NCBI GenBank assembly: GCA_937996795.1
Contig: CALKUH010000039.1
Coordinates: forward strand, 1 to 64,000
DNA length: 64,000 nucleotides
From: an uncultured Verrucomicrobiota bacterium
GTDB lineage: Bacteria; Verrucomicrobiota; Kiritimatiellia; CAIVKH01
Direction: 5' to 3'
The notes under the pieces were generated by a model. It worked only from the letters and a program-made list of their open reading frames with translations. It was not told the origin of the DNA and did no database searches. Made by a program: the position numbers and the translations under genes. Below, piece after piece: positions 11,501-18,243 of this stretch. Numbering within the stretch: position 1 is the stretch's first letter; every line of letters starts with the position of its first letter.

Positions 11501-14439
11501 GTCCTCCGCTGATCCAGGTCACGTTCAACGTGGACCCGGCCATCCACGGGTTGGAGTTTGCGCAGCTCGAAACCGGGATCGTGATCAACCCGCGCACGGC
11601 GTACCAGTTCGAGCACTCGCTCAACATCGTCGCGGGCGGCGACCGCCTGCGCATCGAGTGCAACTACAACACCGATCTCTTTGATGAAGCGACGGTGCGA
11701 CGCTGGCTCGGTTATTTCCGGCGCATCGCGCAGACGGTCAGCGAAGATCCGGACCTCCCGCTGGCCGCCCTCTCGCTCCTGCCCGAGGAGGAACGGCAGC
11801 GCGTGGTGATGGACTGGAACCGGACGGCGACGCCGTATCCCGCGCGCTGCATCCACGAGTTGTTCGAGGAGCAGGCGGCGGCGGGGCCGGATCGGATCGC
11901 GTTGTCCATGCAGGGGCGGACGGTGACCTATGCCGCGCTGAACGCGGAAGCGAACCAGCTCGCGCGGCGACTGATTGAGCAAGGCGTGCGGCCGGACCAG
12001 CCCGTGGGCCTTTGCGCCGAGCGTTCGCTGGAGATGGTGACGGGATTGCTCGCGATCCTGAAGGCGGGCGGGGCGTACCTGCCGCTGGACCCGACCCATC
12101 CGCGCGAGCGCCTGCGGATGCAGGTGGAGGATGCGCGGCTCACCGTCGTCGTGGCGCAGGCCAAACACGCCCCGTTGCTGGCGGGTTTGCCTGTGGCGAC
12201 CGAATGGCTGGATGACGCGGCATCGGCGTGGCGTTCCGGGCGCCGCGAGAACCTGTCGCCGGAGGAGCGTGCGGCGGCGCATCAGCCCGCGCAGCTTGCC
12301 TATGTGTTGTACACCTCAGGTTCAACGGGGCAGCCGAAAGGCGTGCTGATTGAACACAAGAGCGTGGTGCGCCTGGTGAAGAACGTGGTGTATGTCGCGC
12401 TCGGGCCGGAGGAGCGATTGCTGCACCTGTCGCCGCTGGCGTTCGATGCGTCGACGTTCGAACTCTGGGGCGCGCTGCTGAACGGCGCGCGGCTTGCGAT
12501 CCTTCCGCCGGGTCCGTTCTCCATCGAGCAACTGGAGCGCGTCATTGCGCAGGAGCGGACCTCGGTGTTGTGGCTCACTGCGGGCCTGTTCCACACCGTG
12601 GTGGATGAACGGCCGTCCGCGCTGGGGCCCGTGAAGCAATTGCTGACCGGTGGCGAGGCGCCGTCGGGCCGCCACATCGCGCGCCTGCTGGCGCAGCGGC
12701 CCGACCTCACGGTGATCAACGGGTATGGGCCGACGGAGAGCACGACCTTTGCGACGAGCGAGGCGATGACGCACGGCCAGCCGGTTGGCGATCCGCCGCC
12801 CCTCGGCCGCCCGATCTCAAACACGCAGGTCTATGTGCTCGACGCGCGCCTGCAACCGCAGCCCGTCGGGGTGCCCGGCGAGTTGTGTATCGGCGGCGAC
12901 GGATTGGCGCGCGGCTACTTGAACCGACCGGAACTCACCGAGGCGGCGTTTGTGCCCAACCCGCTCCCCGGCACGCCGGGCGAGCGCCTGTATCGCACCG
13001 GGGATCTCGCGCGCTGGCGCGCGGACGGCAAGCTGGAATTCCTGGGGCGCCGCGACGCGCAGGTGAAAATCCGCGGATTCCGGATTGAGCCCGGCGAAAT
13101 TGAGGCCGTCCTGTCCGCGTATCCGGGCGTGCAGGCCTGCGCGGTCGTGGTGCGGAACGCGCCCAATGGCGACAAGCAGCTCGTCGCGTTCGTCGCGCCC
13201 GCGGTACAAGCGCCGAACCCGGAGGTGGACGCGCTGCGCGCGCACCTGCGCGCGCGCCTGCCGGAATTCATGGTGCCGTCGCTGATCGTCGTGCAGCGCG
13301 CATTGCCGCTCAACGCGAGCGGCAAGGTGGACCGCCGCGCGCTTGCGGCGCACCCCGTGGAGTCCGGGTCGTCATCCGCGCCAGTCACCGCCGCGCCTTC
13401 CGGCGCGCGCGAAACCGCGCTGGCGGATGCGTGGAAACAGGTCCTCGGCGTGACGCAGGTGCGACCGGGCGATGACTTCTTTGCGATGGGTGGTCATTCG
13501 CTGGCGGCGCTGAAGCTGATCAACCGCCTCCGTGACGCAGGCTATGCGCTGGATGTGGCGGATCTTTTCCGAAATCCCACCGTCGAGCGACTGTCCGCGG
13601 TCCTTGTGCCCCTCGCGCGCGAGACGGCTGCCGTGACCGCGCCGGACAGCGGCACGCTGATCCGTCTGCGCGACGGCCGGCCAGGACATCCGGCGCTGTG
13701 TCTGCTGCCTTCCGACTTCGGCGATTTGCTGATCTATTCCAACCTGCTGCCGCACTTCAATGGCGCCTGCCCCGTGGTCGGCTTGCAGTGTCCGTCGATG
13801 CATGAGGACGACCGCGGCATCCGGTCCATGCACGACCTTGCGGCGTGGTTCGTGCGCGAACTGCGCGCGGTGCAGCCGCGCGGGCCGTATTTGCTGGCGG
13901 GCTATTGTTTCGGCGGGCACGTGGCCATCGAAATGGCGCGGCAGCTCCGGCAGGCGGGCGAGCGCATCGGGATGCTCTCCCTCATTGATGCGCGTCCATT
14001 TAATCCGAAGACGGAGGACTCCGAGTACCTGCGCATGCGCCTGCACGGGGCGCTCCGGGCGCGGCCGACGGATTGGAAGCGCCACCTGGCGGCGAAGTGG
14101 AGCATGTGGCGCGAGGGCAAGTTGATTGACGCGATGGCCCGGCACAACCCCGAGAAACTCGACCGGCGCGATCTCAACCGCTGGGTGCTGGAGACAAGCG
14201 TGCTGCAGCACTACCGGAGCACGGATTATCCGGGCGCGATCACCTTCTTCTATCCGGAAGAGAGCCAGTATGAGTTGTACGGTGACCCGTCGTGTGGGTG
14301 GCTCAACCTGGCCGCGCGGGTGTACCTGCACAAGGTGACGGGCTCGCACCTCAACATGATGAAAGAGCCGCACGCCGCGCTGCTCGCGAACCGGCTCGGC
14401 GCCTGTGTGCGCCAGGCCCTGGGGGAGGGTGGACCATGA
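2509..14439 (+). CDS. Hybrid NRPS/PKS megasynthase (FT*-C*-A-T-KS-AT-T-AMT-C-A-T-TE)
   Basis: One 3,976-residue multienzyme. Approximate domain order: formyltransferase-like 1-300, condensation-like remnant without HHxxxDG 305-520, adenylation A1 537-1035, carrier T1 (GGDS, Ser1085), ketosynthase 1141-1570 (Cys1316, plus THGTG and NIGHLE histidine motifs), acyltransferase 1665-1960 (GHSAG Ser1762, HAFH motif typical of malonyl), carrier T2 (Ser2090), class III PLP aminotransferase 2180-2640 (Lys2480 in TYGKVIGGG), condensation 2660-3090 (HHIVCDG from His2790), A2 3110-3620, carrier T3 (Ser3664), thioesterase 3718-3970 with Cys3800 as nucleophile. There is no ketoreductase, so the beta-keto group is available to the aminotransferase, as in iturin/mycosubtilin synthases. 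Predicted logic: an amino acid is loaded, extended by malonate, beta-aminated, condensed with a second amino acid and released. The residues in my A1 pocket read-out look proline-like and those of A2 valine-like; this is inference. The product is unknown. Confidence 0.93.
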   Translation: MVAHHHASFLGKGPLLVRCAEEWRAAGHAVDAVYSDDAAVHAWAARHQVPAPPSIPPSSDFLFVVGEPPERAADGPVRPRRAVIAYQDSPLPAYTGWHATTWALLNGETTHGVTWYQPDGGAGRCLARADFDIAPEDTAFSLDARCFDAALDAFRRLLSAVDQDPLPALPERDAKPSFHAVSRRPPGAGVIDFTQSADRVTALVRALDFGDRLNPLAMPKVWLGTMAVRVGGAVRVPKPAGAVCGEVLHADARTMTIAAKDAAVRFESVTRLDGTPANAADVVQRAGLKAGAVVPSLAPDVMRALTDLHEALAPHEAFWAARLAALEPFVWPFPVPSLPEGAPEWKRKSIALSAAPADLPARIAQAAAFFARLCGARAFDLGYCPARGAQPVPAAALVAPVVPFHVELPHEPGFAPLRARVEEEWASVREHRTFARDLPLRLRPAPAAPRLPVCLAVGDGVEPVDADLMVCFSPDGSSCEWRYDARVLPDARVEQLAALFARVADALQADAVEVLAIPLLDQEAEARARIEGAARPYPAQRDVWGGVDAHARTQPEAVAIRHGATAMTYRELEQQSNRMAAFLRARGVGPDARVGLLMERAPETMVALLGVLKAGGCYVPLDPHFPPDRLAFMMEQAKLSALLVQPAFRPLAPATSEPVVVDAALKLLSDESAAPPPAPVDPGCLLYVIYTSGSTGRPKGVAMTRRAGLNLIAWQNAVSTPDPRGPTFQYASLGFDVSFQEIFSTWTAGGTLVIVPEDMRRDPMQLLRLARQERIARWFMPYAALQQVAVSAAAAETWPEHLADVITAGEALRITPEIRRFFARLPACRLHNQYGPSETHVATACVLPPDPEAWPALPPIGEPIANTRIVLLDSSGQPAPRGFRGELYIGGDCLARGYLDQPALTQERFVERAWGGHPPERYYRTGDLAVVNAQGQLEFLGRGDDQVKIRGYRVELGEVEAALSRHPAVRECAVVAREQGGVRQLVAYVVPGAASADAAALRGHLQAALPDYMVPSFVVFLDRIPLTPSGKIHRRALPAPPVSDGAEDRPPRNEVEQILARLWQQALGVERVGTSANFFDLGGDSLKLARVQAGLRASLKREVSILDLFRFPTIAGLAEFLAAGDAAPRATKRRRAVDPGEPIALVGLAGRFPGADSVEQFWTNLCEGRESITFFKDEEVPGAPPPDSGLKFVKARGVLERCEWFDAALFGYGPREAELMDPQHRVFLETAWEALESAACDPARFDGAIGVFAACSLNTYLLYNALADRASVEEFARAFQVGGYQTLMGNDKDYVATRVAYKLNLRGPSMTVQTACSSSLVAVCEACQSLAAGACDVALAGGVSISFPQQRGYLFVEGSIASSDGHCRPFDASATGTVFGAGAGVVVLKRLSDAQADGDTIYAVLKGWALNNDGARKAGYMAPSAEGQAEVVLAAQERAGVDARTIGLVETHGTGTPIGDPIEVAGLTRAFRRHTADTGFCALGAVKANIGHLEAAAGVTGLIKAALALHHRQLPPVLHFERPNPLLELPQTPFYCPRELMPWPGAETPRRAAVSSFGVGGTNAHVVLEEAPSAPAASSAKSVHLLPLSARTDAALSASAARLADHLERASGLSLADAAYTLQVGRQTLARRGFVVATSADEAVAALRSSAAFRRGQPLAGAPSVIFLFPGQGSQHVDMGRGLYETEPVFKTHLDECAAILAPLLGVELRSFLFPPEGERAVREAELTRTRFAQPFIFSIEYALARWWKSLGLDPAAMIGHSAGEYVAACLAGVFTLPDALALLVKRAQLMQDLPPGRMLAVRLPEDEIRPLLPSDVSIAGCNAPALTVVSGPTGSIEHLARQLEEKGIGAKALQTSHAFHSAMMDPALEPFRRAVEATPRRPAGGRFLSTLAGGWISPEAIAAPDYWVRQIREPVRFSAALREAMQIPNAVFLEVGPSQALTTLAAQHDDPAAPVTAVPSMRHAKEGLTDEAALLRAVGRLWCSGVAVDWHALHGSPLPRRVPLPAYPFERKRYWIEPPASAAAGATSTALAPASEEVESSPAPAEAAPGDRSPEAVLNEVLDILQDLSGIERANIEPARPFLEMGFDSLFLTQVSLAFQRRFLVKLTLRQMLDELSSPAAIAGHLAQHMPAHAGAPTAAAPVIAPPAPAKTAGDATSITQPGPFAPEETAAAKPAPSVPTRHGPYAPINKSAGDALTPRQQEHLDALIARYTKKTQGSKEYTRRNRAHFADPRAVAGFRVTWKEMTYPVVAARSAGSRIWDIDGNEFLDVTMGFGTNLFGHNPEFIRKALERQLGVGLEIGPQSALAGAVAQDICVFTGMDRVTFCNTGSEAVMGAVRSARTVTGRQRIVYFAGDYHGVNDEVLAKGQTLQGRMRSVPIAPGIPPDMVSQVIVLPYGDPASLETIRAQAATIAAVLVEPVQSRKPQLQPRDFLHALRALTRETGIALIFDEVITGFRVHPGGAQAWFGIQADLTTYGKVIGGGMPIGVIAGRREYMDAFDGGMWSYGDASVPEAGVTFFAGTFVRHPLAMAGARAVLDHLKAAGPALQTELNERTARFAEDVNAFMVAEGIELRINTFGSLWYFSHGDSFTYFSLMFHFLRDLGVHIWEGRPCFLSTAHTDADVARLVEAFKQAMRAMREGGFLPAPVALIPESGPFPLSEAQQEIWLASRLDPASAPAFNESCSFTFRGAFNQAAMERALQQVVDRHEALRTSFDPSGGMQTVHASARMDVQFRDLSAMETAAREQALAELVRAEVSQSFDLAQVPLVRARIARMEADRHVLVLTAHHIVCDGWSYDVMARDLSALYTLACAHAADERPPPTQFRDYARYLAGYRRDARAEADLAYWLGVLADPPSAIDLPTDRTRPAQRTFNGAMEIAVLEEPLVGAIKELGARKRCTLFANLLAHYAALLHRLTGQTDLIIGVPAAGQQLMESGELVGHCANLLPVRLRIDPERPFSDLLAAAQRGLLDAYEHQGLTFGDLLKALQVGRDPSRPPLIQVTFNVDPAIHGLEFAQLETGIVINPRTAYQFEHSLNIVAGGDRLRIECNYNTDLFDEATVRRWLGYFRRIAQTVSEDPDLPLAALSLLPEEERQRVVMDWNRTATPYPARCIHELFEEQAAAGPDRIALSMQGRTVTYAALNAEANQLARRLIEQGVRPDQPVGLCAERSLEMVTGLLAILKAGGAYLPLDPTHPRERLRMQVEDARLTVVVAQAKHAPLLAGLPVATEWLDDAASAWRSGRRENLSPEERAAAHQPAQLAYVLYTSGSTGQPKGVLIEHKSVVRLVKNVVYVALGPEERLLHLSPLAFDASTFELWGALLNGARLAILPPGPFSIEQLERVIAQERTSVLWLTAGLFHTVVDERPSALGPVKQLLTGGEAPSGRHIARLLAQRPDLTVINGYGPTESTTFATSEAMTHGQPVGDPPPLGRPISNTQVYVLDARLQPQPVGVPGELCIGGDGLARGYLNRPELTEAAFVPNPLPGTPGERLYRTGDLARWRADGKLEFLGRRDAQVKIRGFRIEPGEIEAVLSAYPGVQACAVVVRNAPNGDKQLVAFVAPAVQAPNPEVDALRAHLRARLPEFMVPSLIVVQRALPLNASGKVDRRALAAHPVESGSSSAPVTAAPSGARETALADAWKQVLGVTQVRPGDDFFAMGGHSLAALKLINRLRDAGYALDVADLFRNPTVERLSAVLVPLARETAAVTAPDSGTLIRLRDGRPGHPALCLLPSDFGDLLIYSNLLPHFNGACPVVGLQCPSMHEDDRGIRSMHDLAAWFVRELRAVQPRGPYLLAGYCFGGHVAIEMARQLRQAGERIGMLSLIDARPFNPKTEDSEYLRMRLHGALRARPTDWKRHLAAKWSMWREGKLIDAMARHNPEKLDRRDLNRWVLETSVLQHYRSTDYPGAITFFYPEESQYELYGDPSCGWLNLAARVYLHKVTGSHLNMMKEPHAALLANRLGACVRQALGEGGP

Positions 14440-14993
14440 CGGACGGGCGTCTCGATTTATCCGGGTTCAAGAGCGAGTTGAGCGCGGGCAACCGGGCGGC
14501 GCGGGCGTTGTGGGGCGCCGTGTGGCTGTTGCTGTGCCGGCCGAGTCCGCGCCCGTTCCACGCGTGGCGGCGCTTCTGGCTGCGCTGCTTCGGCGCGCGC
14601 ATCGGCGAGGGCGTCCGCGTGTATGCGAGCGCGCGGATCTGGGCGCCGTGGAATCTTTTGATGGGCGATTTCAGCGTGCTGGGCGACTTCGTGGATTGTT
14701 ATGCGGTGGACCGCATCGAGATCGGCGCGCACACCGTGGTCAGCCAGTACGTGTTCCTCTGCGCGGCCACTCACGATGTGGACCAGCCAGCCTTTCCGCT
14801 CATCACGAAGCCCATCCGCATCGGCGCGCATGCCTGGGTCGCGGCGGATGCCTTCATCGGTCCGGGCGTGACGGTGGGCGATGGCGCGGTCGTCGGCGCG
14901 CGCGCGAGCGTGTTCCGCGATGTCGAGCCGTGGTGCGTGGTGGGGGGCAATCCGGCCCGCCTGATTCGCAAACGCAAGGGCGCGGATCAGTAA
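14436..14993 (+). CDS. WcaF-like left-handed beta-helix acetyltransferase
   Basis: A 185-residue hexapeptide-repeat O-acetyltransferase resembling WcaF and other colanic-acid-type enzymes. The N-terminal helical region (FHAWRRFWLRCFGARIGEG) leads into isoleucine-patch hexapeptide turns (IEIGAHTVVS, IRIGAHAWVA, GVTVGDGAVVGA). The catalytic histidine is likely that of CAATHDVD. The ATG overlaps the megasynthase stop as ATGA, so this is the last gene of the operon. Expected role: transfer of acetyl from acetyl-CoA to a sugar hydroxyl or to the megasynthase product. Its last 7 bp overlap the convergent DUF4838 gene, leaving no room for a terminator. Confidence 0.87.
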   Translation: MTDGRLDLSGFKSELSAGNRAARALWGAVWLLLCRPSPRPFHAWRRFWLRCFGARIGEGVRVYASARIWAPWNLLMGDFSVLGDFVDCYAVDRIEIGAHTVVSQYVFLCAATHDVDQPAFPLITKPIRIGAHAWVAADAFIGPGVTVGDGAVVGARASVFRDVEPWCVVGGNPARLIRKRKGADQ

Positions 14994-17900
14994 ACCGCGA
15001 CCTGGTAAACGGCGGACGCGTCGAACCCGGCGTCGGCGAACGTATTCTCCGGCGGCGTGCCCGGCAGGTCCGACGCGATCAACTGGAATTCCGACAGCAG
15101 GTCGCGCGCCCGGTACACCGCATACCGTTTGCCCTCCACGCTGCTCCATCGGAGCTGTGCCGTGCCGTCCGCGCTGGTGAGGCTGCGCGAGGCGAAGAAG
15201 GAATCGGGATCGTACTCGTCCGTGCCGGCCACGCTCTCGTAGATATCCGACACCTCATCCCAATCGCTGTCGATCTGGCCCGCGGGATTGTCCGATGAGG
15301 CGAAGTCGTAGATCCGCGGCGTCGAGCGTGTCGCGCGGGCCACCGGCTGGTCGTCGGCGCCGTCGCGTTCGATCTGGATCGAGGCCACCTTGAAGGGCCC
15401 GCGGTTGTAAAGATCCACCACGGCCACCTCGAACAGGCCGGCGGGGATTTCGACCAGCAGCGTGTAGGTGTCCACGCTCACGTGGTCGATCACAAACGGG
15501 CCGTATTCGATGCCGCCGATGTGGAACATCATCTGCCGGTTGCCGGGTTCCGGGTTCGTGTAGCCGATGCCGGCCTGGATGGTGACGCGGTAGCGGCCCG
15601 GCTGTTCGATCAGGACATAGTCGCCGACCTCCGCCCAGCTGAACAGGAACCACGCGTCGCCGACATCCTGCCCGGCGGTCTGGATCGAGGCGAAGCGGAG
15701 GTCGATGGTGGCGCTGGAGTCCGGTCCCGCGCGCAGGAAGCCCGTCGTGCTGGAGAGGTCCTCATACGTCAGTCCGCGCTTGTTGAGGATCCAATTCAGT
15801 CCCTCGCGCGCCTTGCGGACTCGTTCGCGGGTGACCCAGTAGGTCGCCTGGCTTTCCGCCGCCGAGAGGTGCTGGTGCATTTTGCGCAGGACGCCGATGG
15901 GGTAGGCGCCGACGCGCAGGCCGTAGTCGTAGCCGCGCGCCTGGAGGGAGACATTGTTGGCGATGAGGTAGCGCTCCAGCGTGGTGTAGTAGCTCAACAT
16001 CGGCAGGCCGGCTTCGCGGTAGAAGCCGAGGAAGAATTCGCGCAGCACGTCGGCCGGCTTGCGCGACGCATCCCAGTAGAAGCGCGGGTAGGCGTAGTAG
16101 TTCCACGGGTTGTAGGGAATCGTGTCGAGGTCCGCCTGCGTGCCGCCGTCGGGCATGTCGATCTCGTGAAGGAAGCGCGCGCGATCCGCCATCGCGGTCA
16201 CCAGCGGGACCGGCATCGGCAGCGGGCCGGACTCGCTGTGGATCAGGTCGTAGTTGTAGTGGCGGAGCCTGGAAGCCAGCTCGCGCCAGCGCAGCAGGCG
16301 CGACTTCATCTCGGCGTTCTTGGGCGAGCTGAGCGGCAGGTTGCGCGCGCCGTAGAAGCAGACGTCCACCAGCACATTGTCCGGGAACGGGCCGCGCTCC
16401 GGCGGGAGGTGTGTGTTCGAGTAGGCCATCGCGCCGATGACCGCGTCGGGCACGTCGTTTTGCACGCCTTCCGCGATCGCGCAGATGAAATCGTAGTAGT
16501 CGCCCGAGACCGCCCAGGGATAGGGCATCGCGTACGGCTCATAGTCCTCCACCTGCGGCTGGCGCAGCGCGACCGACTGCGGGTCCTCGCTGAACAGCGT
16601 GGAATCCTCCGGCAACATCCACACCAGCGAGCCGTGGTATTTCGAATGTTCCGGGAAATAGGAGATGACTTTGTTGATGATGAACGCGCGTGCGTCCGGG
16701 TTCGTCAGGTCGAACGTGCTGCCGTTGTCGCGCGGCAGCGCGCGGCGGTTGAAGTTGGCTTCGCCGACCCAGCTGGCCCAGCGACTGTTGGTGAGGATGC
16801 CGCACCACTCCATGTGTTGTTCGAGGATGCGCGGCGGGAGCACGTTGTTGAAGTTGTGCGGATAACCGGCGAGTCCTTCGACGTGGTCGGGGTGGATGGC
16901 GACATTCGGGATATATTTTTTCGGCACTTCCGATCCGCCGAACGCGTCGCGCTGGTGTCCGCCCCACGTGTGCGACCAGCGGTTGCGCCAGAAGTGCAGG
17001 AACGCGTCGGGGTCATTGCGGAGATACTCGACGCCGAAGTTCGCGTAGATGAATTCGGTGGAGGGCGTGTACTGGAGGGGAAGCACGTCGAGGTTGACGC
17101 CCTGTCCCGCGGGAACCACTTCGCCGTGCGCGTCGGGATAGACCCAGCGGATGCCCTGCCGCTCCAGGAACTCCCAGACGCTCCACAGGACGTTGCGATA
17201 GGGCCACGCGCGGAACACCACCTCGCGCCCGTTGCGTTCGACATTCACCGGGATCGCAGGCAGCGCGCCGTTGGCGAGGTTGTTTGTCATCTGTTCGTAG
17301 GATTGGGCCAGCGGCTTGAGATCCACGATCCGATAGAGCGTGCCGGTGTAGGCCGATTCCGCGCCCGGCTGGATCGTGGGGACCGGGCGGCCGGCCAGTT
17401 CGCCGAGGTAATAGGTCAGTTCATCCGCCGCGAGTTTAAGCGGGGCCGGGCTGCCGCCCGCGAGCACCACGGCGTCGCCGCGCGCAGTGAGCCGGTCGCC
17501 GGGCCAGCCGTAGAGTTCCACTTCGCCCACGTTCCAGCGATGGGGCAGGTCGCCGCGTGCGACTTCGATCACGACGTAGCGGCCCACCGCCGGCTGGAAA
17601 CGCAGGCTGGCGGACACGCGGAGTTCCACGCCCGTGATGCCGCCAATCTCGCGGCTCGCCGTCGGCGTCGCGAGGGGCTGTGGCTGTGAATTAACGGACA
17701 CACGGAACTGCACTGAGCGCGGGTTGGTCAGCGCGACCTGCGACGTGTCGAGTGTGCCGCGCGCCGGTGTCACGATCACACGGTGCACCGTCGCAACGCT
17801 GCCCAGATCGATGATGCAGCGCACCGTGCCCTGCGTGGACGAGAGCGAGGCGCCCGTTTCAAGGGCATTGTCATGGACCGCGCCAAGTGTCGTACCCGCC

Positions 17901-18031
17901 GCGTCGCGCGCCACCCACGTCCCCCGGTCCAATAAGGCTGCGCGGCCCGTAACTGGCCCGCATACCAACACCGCCGTGGCGATCAGGAGGAACCGCTGGG
18001 ACCGGGTCGAGCAGGTTTTTGTGTAGCGCAT
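14987..18031 (-). CDS. Secreted DUF4838 protein with discoidin-like N-terminus
   Basis: A 1,014-residue exported protein. An N-terminal signal peptide (hydrophobic FLLIATAVLVCG, cleavage near GRA-A) is followed by an F5/8 type C-like carbohydrate-binding region (about 35-170). A DUF4838 domain (about 280-560) resembles the GH67/GH115 alpha-glucuronidase N-terminal region and central barrel (LVWMLPEDS, WSVWEFLERQGIRWVYPDA). The C-terminus has a beta-sandwich, one calcium-type repeat (DSDWDEVSDIYE) and a short domain often seen at the end of exported PVC proteins. A role in degrading or modifying acidic polysaccharide is plausible; catalysis by DUF4838 proteins is not established. It faces the glycosyltransferase gene at 18244 across a divergent promoter region. 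Confidence 0.8.
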   Translation of the reverse strand: MRYTKTCSTRSQRFLLIATAVLVCGPVTGRAALLDRGTWVARDAAGTTLGAVHDNALETGASLSSTQGTVRCIIDLGSVATVHRVIVTPARGTLDTSQVALTNPRSVQFRVSVNSQPQPLATPTASREIGGITGVELRVSASLRFQPAVGRYVVIEVARGDLPHRWNVGEVELYGWPGDRLTARGDAVVLAGGSPAPLKLAADELTYYLGELAGRPVPTIQPGAESAYTGTLYRIVDLKPLAQSYEQMTNNLANGALPAIPVNVERNGREVVFRAWPYRNVLWSVWEFLERQGIRWVYPDAHGEVVPAGQGVNLDVLPLQYTPSTEFIYANFGVEYLRNDPDAFLHFWRNRWSHTWGGHQRDAFGGSEVPKKYIPNVAIHPDHVEGLAGYPHNFNNVLPPRILEQHMEWCGILTNSRWASWVGEANFNRRALPRDNGSTFDLTNPDARAFIINKVISYFPEHSKYHGSLVWMLPEDSTLFSEDPQSVALRQPQVEDYEPYAMPYPWAVSGDYYDFICAIAEGVQNDVPDAVIGAMAYSNTHLPPERGPFPDNVLVDVCFYGARNLPLSSPKNAEMKSRLLRWRELASRLRHYNYDLIHSESGPLPMPVPLVTAMADRARFLHEIDMPDGGTQADLDTIPYNPWNYYAYPRFYWDASRKPADVLREFFLGFYREAGLPMLSYYTTLERYLIANNVSLQARGYDYGLRVGAYPIGVLRKMHQHLSAAESQATYWVTRERVRKAREGLNWILNKRGLTYEDLSSTTGFLRAGPDSSATIDLRFASIQTAGQDVGDAWFLFSWAEVGDYVLIEQPGRYRVTIQAGIGYTNPEPGNRQMMFHIGGIEYGPFVIDHVSVDTYTLLVEIPAGLFEVAVVDLYNRGPFKVASIQIERDGADDQPVARATRSTPRIYDFASSDNPAGQIDSDWDEVSDIYESVAGTDEYDPDSFFASRSLTSADGTAQLRWSSVEGKRYAVYRARDLLSEFQLIASDLPGTPPENTFADAGFDASAVYQVAVY

Positions 18032-18243
18032 GGTGCGTCCGCCTCTGCTTCTTGAATTAGCAGATGGCGAGCCATGCTCGACTGATGCGTGCCAGTTAGC
18101 GAAAAATCGTTCTAAAGACGCTGTAAAATCAATGATTTACGCGAAAGCCGACCATAGATCACCGATTCTCTTGTTTGCGAAAGTGAGAAATCTTGTCTGG
18201 ACTTGTCGCGCGGATGGCGGCTGTTAGGCTGTCGCCCCGAAAG
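18032..18243. promoter_or_regulatory. Divergent intergenic region between DUF4838 and glycosyltransferase genes
   Basis: These 212 bp separate two divergent genes and are AT-richer than the flanks. An imperfect palindrome GTAAAATCA/TGATTTAC lies at 18123-18140. A weak -35/-10 pair for the plus-strand gene could be TTGTCG near 18204 with TAGGCT about 16 bp downstream. A 65-codon open frame across the region has no family resemblance and looks spurious. Confidence 0.35.

Noticed and set aside
18030..18227. 65-codon open frame in the divergent promoter region
   Set aside because: No ribosome-binding site, no family pattern, and it overlaps the start of the neighbouring gene.
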